Of a DNA stretch of 10,830 bases, positions 1 through 4,766 are shown in pieces. A model generated the notes under the pieces. The model saw only the letters and a list, made by a program, of their open reading frames with translations, was not told the DNA's origin and made no database searches. The first letter of the stretch is position 1; every line of letters begins with the position of its first letter. The position numbers and the translations under genes were made by a program. The stretch spans positions 1 through 10,830 of the forward strand of contig CANQMJ010000081.1 of the NCBI GenBank assembly GCA_947624945.1. The letters run 5' to 3'. This DNA is from an uncultured Clostridia bacterium (GTDB lineage: Bacteria > Bacillota > Clostridia > Oscillospirales > CAG-272).

Positions 1-25
1 ACACACGGGAGCCTCTTTCGGGTTC

Positions 26-63
26 GACAAGGGGGACTTTCTTGCGAGAAAGTCCCCCTTGTC
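26..63. repeat. Long perfect hairpin at the left end of R1 copy 1
   Basis: The 17-nt arms 26-42 and 47-63 are fully complementary around a TGCG loop. The right arm is followed by AAAAA rather than T's, so this is not a textbook terminator on the plus strand. It could end an unseen upstream gene. In R1 copy 2 only the right-arm sequence is kept (about 6475-6496), and a different 14-bp hairpin lies just upstream at 6426-6456. Confidence 0.7.
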
Positions 64-78
64 AAAAACCTATTTGTT

Positions 79-159
79 GGTGTGAAAGACGTCACCACGT
101 CATATGTGCAAAGGTAGCTGCCGGTGGGAAAACACCGCACAAAGAACCGTGGTGAACGG
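79..159 (+). ncRNA. Candidate structured RNA core of R1, copy 1
   Basis: Three hairpins are visible: 88-92/97-101 (GACGT, loop CACC), 122-126/133-137 (CGGTG/CACCG) and 147-150/156-159 (CCGT, loop GGTGA, ACGG). Loop 1 (93-96) is complementary to loop 3 (151-154), which would allow a kissing interaction. The linker 110-121 (AAAGGTAGCTGC) is identical in both copies. Compared with 6513-6593, 12 of 81 positions differ, with no indels, and none of the 12 lies in a stem. The strand is not proven. I recognise no known riboswitch or small-RNA family. Confidence 0.35.
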
Positions 160-227
160 AGATACCAGTCTCGAATTCGGTCTATGAGTGACTTGAAAAG
201 CAAAAAACATAAATTTGTGCAAAGCAC

Positions 228-256
228 TTGATAAATTACAAATTTTGTGGTATAAT
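228..256 (+). promoter_or_regulatory. Sigma-A-type promoter within R1 copy 1
   Basis: The -35 is TTGATA (228-233), the spacer is 17 nt and the -10 is TATAAT (251-256). The spacer and flanks are nearly the same in R1 copy 2, so the promoter belongs to the repeat. It reads towards the ABC transporter genes and would give them a leader of about 165 nt. Confidence 0.75.
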
Positions 257-366
257 ATAGACAGATGAGGGAATAAGACGGATCGCGTCGTGCGTGGGCG
301 ATGTGGGGCGTCTGCGCCGCGCGTATGCGAATACAAAAACTTTCACGGAAATTTTCAAAAAATTTC

Positions 367-405
367 TTGACAAACGGAGTCTTTAATGATATCATATTGA
401 TATCA
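367..405 (+). promoter_or_regulatory. Proximal promoter and double-palindrome operator of the ABC exporter operon
   Basis: The -35 is TTGACA (367-372), the spacer is 17 nt and the -10 is TATCAT (390-395). Two identical 8-bp palindromes TGATATCA (387-394 and 398-405) lie 11 bp apart, one helical turn, over the -10 and start region. This placement suits a dimeric repressor. GntR-family regulators often control such exporter operons, but no regulator gene is in the window, so its identity is open. Confidence 0.65.
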
Positions 406-427
406 CAATAATAGAGGTGATGCACGG

Positions 428-1297
428 TTGAAACTTGAATTTTCCCATATACAAAAGTCATTCGGCGCAAAGCACGTGCTCGACGACATATGCTTCTCCG
501 CCGAGTCCGGCGACGCGTTCGGGCTTCTCGGACGAAACGGAGCGGGCAAAACGACGTCGATACGCATACTCATGGACGTGTTTCCCGCCGACGGCGGCGA
601 GATACTCGTCGACGGCAGACCCATCGACCGCTCGCGCATCCGCTTCGGATATCTGCCCGAGGAACGCGGTCTTTACCCGAAAAAGAAGATATTCCCCCAG
701 CTCGTCTACTTCTGCGAGCTCTTCGGCGTGGAACATTCTGACGCCACCACGTCCGTGGACAAATGGCTGCGCAGGCTGTCGATGTACGAGTACCGCGACA
801 AGCGCCTCGACACGCTCTCGAAGGGCAATCAGCAGAAAATTCAGCTCATAACTGCGCTCGCACACGATCCCGACGTGATAATTCTCGACGAGCCGTTTTC
901 CGGGCTCGACCCCGTCAACGCGAGGCTGCTCAAGGACGTCGTGAAAGAGCAGATCGAGCGCGGGAAAATAGTGCTGTTTTCGAGCCATCAGATGAGCTAC
1001 ATCGAGGAGTTCTGCGACTCGATCGCGATACTTGCCTCGGGCAAGATCGGCATCACGGGCCGATTGCACGACATCAAACGTTCGTATCCGCGCGATACGC
1101 TGATCGTGTCCTCGCCGGATGCCGCCGCGATAGCAAGCGAATACGGCGTCGAGGCGGGAGAGGACGGGATAGTGGAGGTGCGCATGAACGGCGATAAACG
1201 CGCCGTGATAAAGTCGCTCGCCGAGCGCTACGATATCGACGAGGTGCGCGTCAAGGAGCCGACGCTGTCCGATATCTTCGTCGAGTACGCGAAATAA
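428..1297 (+). CDS. ABC exporter ATP-binding protein, NatA-like
   Basis: This is the ATPase subunit of an ABC-2 type exporter; it hydrolyses ATP on the cytoplasmic face to drive the permease encoded next. The 289-residue protein has Walker A GRNGAGKTT (35-43), the GYLPEERGLYP segment (74-84) typical of NatA/YhaQ-type ATPases in the Q-loop position, signature LSKGNQQK (130-137), Walker B VIILDEP (150-156), a D-loop SGLD and the H-loop His187. The C-terminal part, ending in EPTLSDIFVEYAK, matches the tail seen in this subfamily. The start is TTG at 428, chosen for the AGAGGTGA ribosome site at 413-420; no ATG lies near it. Two promoters and a palindromic operator precede it. The substrate cannot be told from sequence; sodium, drugs or peptides are all possible for the family. 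Confidence 0.93.
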   Translation: MKLEFSHIQKSFGAKHVLDDICFSAESGDAFGLLGRNGAGKTTSIRILMDVFPADGGEILVDGRPIDRSRIRFGYLPEERGLYPKKKIFPQLVYFCELFGVEHSDATTSVDKWLRRLSMYEYRDKRLDTLSKGNQQKIQLITALAHDPDVIILDEPFSGLDPVNARLLKDVVKEQIERGKIVLFSSHQMSYIEEFCDSIAILASGKIGITGRLHDIKRSYPRDTLIVSSPDAAAIASEYGVEAGEDGIVEVRMNGDKRAVIKSLAERYDIDEVRVKEPTLSDIFVEYAK

Positions 1298-1340
1298 CAA
1301 CAAGTCCAATATAAAAAAGTAATAAAAGTTTTTGAAAAAA

Positions 1341-1437
1341 GAGGGAGTTAGGGGGAGGAAAAAACTTTTTTTCAGAAAAGTGGCGTTTCCTTCGGAAACG
1401 CACGAGTTTTCTTCGAAAACTCTGATTTCTTCTCCAT
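1341..1437. repeat. Tandem-hairpin repeat R2, copy A, between the two exporter genes
   Basis: Most of the 153-bp gap between the ATPase and permease genes is this repeat. After a GGGGGAGGAAAAAAC lead come two hairpins, GCGTTTCC/GGAAACGC (1383-1390/1394-1401) and GAGTTTTC/GAAAACTC (1404-1411/1415-1422), both with TTC loops, then a pyrimidine-rich tail. Copy B at 2711-2798 has the same plan with paired substitutions in both stems. It may act as a processing, stability or partial termination signal within the operon transcript. Confidence 0.75.
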
Positions 1438-1450
1438 CTGCAAAGCTACT

Positions 1451-2704
1451 ATGAAACAATTCCTAAAAATCCTGCGCTTCGAGCTCGGGGGATATTTTAC
1501 AAACAAGGTGTTCGTCGGGGTGACGGTCGCGCTCGTTATTGTGATAGTGGGCGTGATGTTCTTCCCCGTCGTCAGCGACGCCGTAGGCGAGTTCTTCGCG
1601 TCGGAACCGACGCAGGAGCCCGGCGACGGAGACGTAAGCGGCGACGACGGAGCGCAAGTAATGCTCGTGTCCGGCGACGGCGCCGATACTGTTGCCGCCG
1701 CGTTCGCGGAAGTATTCGACGGCTACCGCGTAGACGTCGCCGACGAAGATGACGCGCGCGAGCGCGTCACAAACGGCGAGGCTGAGTGCGCGTTCGTGCT
1801 TGAGTCGCCGCTGTCGTACACGTATCTCGTGCGCGACCTCGGACTATACGACTTCAACTCCGATATCGCCGACAGCACGCTCGTGTCGCTGTATCAGGCG
1901 AGCGTCATGGCTTCGCACGGCATGGACGAAGCCTCGATAGGCGAGGTCATGTCCGCCGCCGTCACGCACGAGACGGAGGCGCTCGGCGTCGACCAGTCGC
2001 AGAACTACTTCTACACCTACATCATGATAATGGCGCTCTACATGGTCATCATGATATACGGGCAGATGGTGGCATCCAACGTCGCGTCCGAGAAGAGCTC
2101 GCGCGCGATGGAGCTGCTCATCACGAGCGCGTCCCCGACGTCGATGATGTTCGGCAAGGTCATAGCGTCGTGCACGGCGGGACTGTTCCAGCTCGTCGTC
2201 GTGTTCGGCACCGCGATAGTTTCGTATACGGTGACGCGCAGTCACTGGGATAACCCGATAGTCGAGTCGATATTCGGCATGCCGCCCGCGCTGTTCGGGT
2301 ATATGATACTGTTCTTCCTACTCGGTTTTCTGCTGTTCGCGTTCATGTACGGCGTCGTCGGCTCGATGGCGTCGAAGCTTGAGGACCTGAACACGCTCGT
2401 GATGCCCGTGACGCTGATATTCGTCGCCGCGTTCATCGTCGTGATGATCTCGCTCGGCTCCGGCAATATCGACACGACGCTGATGCGGGTATGCTCGTTC
2501 GTGCCGCTGACGTCGCCGATGTCGATGTTTACGCGCATCGCGATGAGCGAGGTGCCCGTTTATGAGATAATAATATCGGTGTCGCTGCTTGCCGCGTCCG
2601 TCGTCGGCGTGGGGTTCGCCGCCGCGAAGATATACCGCCTCGGCGTGCTGCTCTACGGCACCCCGCCGAAGTTCTCCGCGATTGTGAAGGCGTTGAAGAA
2701 GTGA
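1451..2704 (+). CDS. ABC-2 type permease, NatB-like
   Basis: This is the membrane subunit partnering the upstream ATPase. It has 417 residues. One membrane helix at about 20-42 is followed by a large acidic outer domain (about 45-185), then further helices at about 188-208, 236-260, 281-303, 315-335 and 374-396, the usual layout of the ABC-2/YhaP family. The coupling-helix region reads EKSSRAMELLITSASP (214-229), and the motif FVPLTSPMSM (350-359) and the end YRLGVLLYGTPPK are typical of this group. The outer domain is rich in Asp and Gly near residues 57-80. The ATG at 1451 gives the expected N-terminus, but no Shine-Dalgarno sequence is visible upstream, where repeat R2 ends. Translation may depend on the upstream gene or on mRNA structure. 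Confidence 0.92.
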   Translation: MKQFLKILRFELGGYFTNKVFVGVTVALVIVIVGVMFFPVVSDAVGEFFASEPTQEPGDGDVSGDDGAQVMLVSGDGADTVAAAFAEVFDGYRVDVADEDDARERVTNGEAECAFVLESPLSYTYLVRDLGLYDFNSDIADSTLVSLYQASVMASHGMDEASIGEVMSAAVTHETEALGVDQSQNYFYTYIMIMALYMVIMIYGQMVASNVASEKSSRAMELLITSASPTSMMFGKVIASCTAGLFQLVVVFGTAIVSYTVTRSHWDNPIVESIFGMPPALFGYMILFFLLGFLLFAFMYGVVGSMASKLEDLNTLVMPVTLIFVAAFIVVMISLGSGNIDTTLMRVCSFVPLTSPMSMFTRIAMSEVPVYEIIISVSLLAASVVGVGFAAAKIYRLGVLLYGTPPKFSAIVKALKK

Positions 2705-2710
2705 TTAAAT

Positions 2711-2798
2711 CCGGGGGGAGGAAAAATTCTTGATGAAGAGAGGCGTTTTCTTCGAAAACGCACGAGTTTGCTGCACAAACTCTGATTTCCTCCCCCGG
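2711..2798. repeat. Tandem-hairpin repeat R2, copy B
   Basis: This copy directly follows the permease gene. Hairpins are GCGTTTTC/GAAAACGC (2743-2750/2754-2761) and GAGTTTG/CAAACTC (2764-2770/2776-2782), enclosed by a purine lead (CCGGGGGGAGGAAA) and its near complement TTTCCTCCCCCGG (2786-2798). An outer pair of 12-nt arms, 2722-2733 and 2866-2877, is also perfectly complementary, so the whole stretch to 2877 could fold. It may serve as the 3' end of the exporter mRNA, although no clean T-run follows. Confidence 0.75.
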
Positions 2799-2806
2799 AC
2801 CCCCAC

Positions 2807-2832
2807 ACACTTTTCGCGAAGCGAAAACGTGT
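2807..2832 (-). repeat. Short palindromic repeat R3 (reverse orientation)
   Basis: This is a hairpin with arms ACAC-TTTTCGC and GCGAAAA-GTGT, a GAA loop and one bulged C. Its 26 nt are the exact reverse complement of 6622-6647, showing a repeat present in both orientations. Related copies are at 2910-2948, 6909-6934 and 6971-6995. Confidence 0.7.
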
Positions 2833-2909
2833 AGTAGCTCCGAGCGAAGCGAGGAGATACCCTTTTCAAGAATTTTTATTACAAGTTTTATTGTGTGCTG
2901 TATAAGCGA

Positions 2910-3000
2910 CATCCCCACACTTTTCGCAAAACGAAAAGTGTGGGGATGCCGGTCCTGCGGCAATTTCGCTTCGCGTAAGCTGCCCCGCTCACGCGCAAAA
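2910..3000. repeat. Palindrome R3 plus associated sequence (composite unit, copy 1)
   Basis: The first 39 nt form a perfect 17-bp hairpin (2910-2926/2932-2948, loop CAAAA) built on the core ACACTTTTCG/CGAAAAGTGT. About 50 nt of following sequence, including GGCAATTTCGCTT and GCGCAAAA, resembles what follows the palindrome at 6971-6995, so a larger unit is repeated. The 2705-3028 gap holds only these repeats; I see no gene in it. Confidence 0.6.
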
Positions 3001-3028
3001 TTTTCGCAAAGAAATTCCTATTTACCTA

Positions 3029-3057
3029 TTGACAAGGTAGGCGATGCGTGATATAAT
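3029..3057 (+). promoter_or_regulatory. Consensus promoter of the metY leader and gene
   Basis: TTGACA (3029-3034), a 17-nt spacer and TATAAT (3052-3057) match the sigma-A consensus at every hexamer position. A short inverted repeat TACCT/AGGTA (3023-3027/3035-3039) brackets the -35, and GGTAGGC occurs at 3036-3042 and again at 3074-3080. These could be regulator contacts, but that is weak evidence. Confidence 0.85.
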
Positions 3058-3073
3058 CTATGCCAACCGAAAC

Positions 3074-3119
3074 GGTAGGCATTATAAAACAATGCTTTAC
3101 CCAAACAAAAAAAGGTAAA
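3074..3119 (+). promoter_or_regulatory. Two mutually exclusive hairpins in the metY leader
   Basis: Hairpin 1 pairs GGTA and GCATT (3074-3077, 3079-3083) with AATGC and TACC (3091-3095, 3098-3101). Hairpin 2 pairs TTTACC (3096-3101) with GGTAAA (3114-3119), which overlaps the ribosome site of the 24-codon leader ORF. Both use 3098-3101, so only one can form at a time. This arrangement suits control of leader translation, but the stems are short and the idea is untested. Confidence 0.4.
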
Positions 3120-3122
3120 TGT

Positions 3123-3197
3123 ATGAAAAACTACATCATCCACATCAACTACTTTGAAAAGCTCGTGAGAGAAAACTTTCGCAACGGACGAATGTGA
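3123..3197 (+). CDS. Putative 24-residue leader peptide upstream of metY
   Basis: This small ORF starts with ATG at 3123 behind AAAAAGGTAAA (3109-3119) and ends with TGA at 3195-3197. It begins MKNYIIHINYFEK and ends RENFRNGRM. It has aromatic and basic residues, no membrane segment, no cysteine, and a methionine just before the stop. It lies between the consensus promoter and metY, with 61 nt of A-rich, weakly structured sequence before the metY start. Upstream ORFs in biosynthetic leaders often act in cis by ribosome stalling or translational coupling; that role is inferred here. I do not recognise the peptide. The alternative is a chance ORF, although the ribosome site and position argue against it. 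Confidence 0.5.
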   Translation: MKNYIIHINYFEKLVRENFRNGRM

Positions 3198-3258
3198 TTT
3201 GACTGCAAACACAAACCACGCACAAAAACACATTTACAAACGAAAGGAAACGAAAACA

Positions 3259-4557
3259 ATGTCAGAATATAAATTTGAAACGCTCCAGCTCCATGTAGGA
3301 CAGGAGACCCCGGACCCCGCGACCGACGCGAGAGCAGTCCCGATATACGCGACCACATCATACGTGTTCCACAACTGCGAGCACGCGGCGGCTCGGTTCG
3401 GTTTGATCGACGCCGGCAACATATACGGACGTCTCACCAATTCGACGCAGGACGTGCTCGAAAAGCGCGTCGCCGCACTCGAGGGCGGCGTCGGCGCACT
3501 GGCGCTCGCATCGGGCGCCGCCGCGATAACGTACACGCTCGAAGCGTTAGGTCAAAACGGCGGTCACTTCGTCGCGCAGAAGACCATATACGGCGGCAGC
3601 TACAATCTGCTCGCACATACGCTGCCGGGTCTCGGTATCACGGCGACGTTCGTAAATATCCATGACCTTGATGAGGTCGAGGCGGCGATACGGGAAAACA
3701 CGCGCGCCATCTATATCGAGACGCTCGGCAACCCGAACAGCGACATACCCGATATAGACGCGCTCGCCGACCTCGCGCATAAATACGGCGTCCCGCTCGT
3801 CGTCGACAACACGTTCGGCACGCCGTACCTCATCCGTCCTATCGAGCACGGCGCCGACATCGTCGTCCACTCGGCGACGAAATTCCTCGGCGGCCACGGC
3901 ACGACGCTCGGCGGCATCATCGTCGACTCGGGCAGGTTCGACTGGAAAAAGAGCGGCAAATACCCCGCCGTCGCGGACCCGAACCCGAGCTATCACGGCG
4001 TATCGTTCGTCGACGCCGCAGGTCCCGCCGCGTTCGTTACATATATCCGCGCCGTCTTGCTGCGCGACACGGGCGCGACCATATCGCCGTTTGCGGCATT
4101 CCTGCTCCTTCAGGGGATCGAGACGCTCTCGCTCCGCATCGAGCGCCATGTAGAAAACACGAAGAAGGTCGTGGACTTTCTCGTCCGTCACCCGCAGGTG
4201 GAGGCGGTGAACCACCCGTCGTTGCACGATCACCCCGACCATGCGCTCTATGAGAAGTATTTCCCGAACGGCGGCGGCTCCATCTTCACGTTTGAGATAA
4301 AGGGCGGCGTGAAGGAGGCGCACACGTTTATCGACAACCTCAAGATATTCTCGCTTCTCGCAAACGTCGCAGACGTAAAAAGCCTCGTCATACATCCGGC
4401 GACGACGACGCACAGCCAGCTGAGCGAGGAGGAGCTCGCCGACCAAGGCATAAAGCCGAACACGATACGTCTCTCTATCGGCACGGAGCATATAGACGAT
4501 ATCCTCCGCGACCTGCAGAACGGATTTGACGCCGTTTCGGAAAAGGCGTCAAAGTAA
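3259..4557 (+). CDS. metY: O-acetylhomoserine sulfhydrylase (PLP-dependent)
   Basis: This cytoplasmic enzyme of the Cys/Met-metabolism PLP family makes homocysteine from O-acetylhomoserine and sulfide in methionine synthesis. The chosen ATG at 3259 has GAAAGGAA just upstream and gives 432 residues, the usual MetY length; an in-frame TTG at 3199 would add 20 Lys/Thr-rich residues with no family support. Visible motifs are YGR (56-58) for PLP phosphate contact from the neighbouring subunit, the ETLGNPN segment (154-160), Asp183 in VVDNTFGTPY facing the pyridine nitrogen, and the Schiff-base Lys208 in SATKFLGGHG. The length and the NPNSDIPDIDALA region favour MetY over the shorter cystathionine gamma-synthase, though related activities cannot be excluded. 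It is transcribed alone, behind a leader with a small ORF, with its own terminator. Confidence 0.93.
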   Translation: MSEYKFETLQLHVGQETPDPATDARAVPIYATTSYVFHNCEHAAARFGLIDAGNIYGRLTNSTQDVLEKRVAALEGGVGALALASGAAAITYTLEALGQNGGHFVAQKTIYGGSYNLLAHTLPGLGITATFVNIHDLDEVEAAIRENTRAIYIETLGNPNSDIPDIDALADLAHKYGVPLVVDNTFGTPYLIRPIEHGADIVVHSATKFLGGHGTTLGGIIVDSGRFDWKKSGKYPAVADPNPSYHGVSFVDAAGPAAFVTYIRAVLLRDTGATISPFAAFLLLQGIETLSLRIERHVENTKKVVDFLVRHPQVEAVNHPSLHDHPDHALYEKYFPNGGGSIFTFEIKGGVKEAHTFIDNLKIFSLLANVADVKSLVIHPATTTHSQLSEEELADQGIKPNTIRLSIGTEHIDDILRDLQNGFDAVSEKASK

Positions 4558-4580
4558 GCGCCGCGAATCTGAGTAAGCGC

Positions 4581-4626
4581 AGAAAATTTGTGCATATCGC
4601 GCATACGGTATACGCACGATTTTCTT
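4581..4626 (+). terminator. Probable metY terminator
   Basis: Arms AGAAAAT (4581-4587) and ATTTTCT (4619-4625) with GTGC/GCAC inside (4590-4593/4614-4617) make a broken hairpin whose right arm supplies the T-rich end. The 10-mer TGCATATCGC occurs at 4591-4600 and 4626-4635. It is a weaker match than a classic terminator. Confidence 0.45.
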
Positions 4627-4638
4627 GCATATCGCCGA

Positions 4639-4667
4639 TTGATTTTCGCGTCCGCGTCGAATATAAT
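4639..4667 (+). promoter_or_regulatory. Promoter of the MATE gene
   Basis: TTGATT (4639-4644), a 17-nt spacer and TATAAT (4662-4667). Transcription would begin near 4674, giving a leader of about 90 nt that contains the hairpin at 4689-4742. Confidence 0.7.
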
Positions 4668-4688
4668 ATGGAATAAGCAAAATATCGA

Positions 4689-4750
4689 AGTACAGCGTGT
4701 GGCCTCCCGGCGTAAATCCGGCTCGGGACCGCACGCTGTACTGTTTTTTT
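4689..4750 (+). terminator. Intrinsic terminator or attenuator in the MATE leader
   Basis: An 11-bp stem (4689-4699/4732-4742, AGTACAGCGTG/CACGCTGTACT) extends by a G-U and two G-C pairs, then TCCCG/CGGGA (4705-4709/4724-4728), and ends in seven T's (4744-4750). It lies between a good promoter and the MATE ribosome site, so it should stop most transcripts before the gene unless it is opened. It could instead simply back up the metY terminator. No known riboswitch consensus is visible in the roughly 75-nt transcript. Confidence 0.75.
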
Positions 4751-4766
4751 GAAAGGATTTACCTCT

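Larger units (their letters stand above)
19..322 (+). repeat. Composite intergenic repeat R1, copy 1
   Basis: This is about 300 bp that recurs at 6417-6812. In order it holds a 17-bp hairpin (26-63), an 81-nt conserved core (79-159), a spacer that differs between copies, a near-identical promoter (228-256) and a GC-rich tail after the promoter that can still be aligned to about 322. The same order of parts in both copies shows one repeated unit rather than chance similarity. No open reading frame is credible inside it. The left boundary is uncertain because the window begins here. I do not recognise the family. It could be a non-autonomous mobile repeat or an RNA gene with its own control region. 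Confidence 0.75.

Noticed and set aside
79..159. R1 core as a cyclic di-GMP riboswitch or T-box
   Set aside because: GGTAGCTGCCGG and GGTGGG...CACCGC faintly recall pieces of these families, but the order of conserved blocks and the stems do not fit either consensus.
458..1459. Long minus-strand ORF (333 codons) opposite the ABC ATPase gene
   Set aside because: It is antisense to a clear, motif-rich gene and arises from the GC-rich codon pattern; its sequence has no recognisable domain and runs into repeat R2.
1341..2798. Similar minus-strand peptides encoded across both R2 copies (EEIR...NSCV...FFLP)
   Set aside because: Similarity follows from the DNA repeat itself; the paired stem substitutions point to selection on structure, and no start or ribosome site is associated.
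3058..3258. SAM riboswitch or T-box in the metY leader
   Set aside because: No kink-turn, GNNACC-type or AGGGTGG-type conserved blocks are visible; only short stems and a small ORF are seen.
3199..3258. Upstream TTG start for metY adding 20 residues
   Set aside because: The added residues are low-complexity Lys/Thr/His; ATG 3259 has the better ribosome site and matches the family N-terminus.
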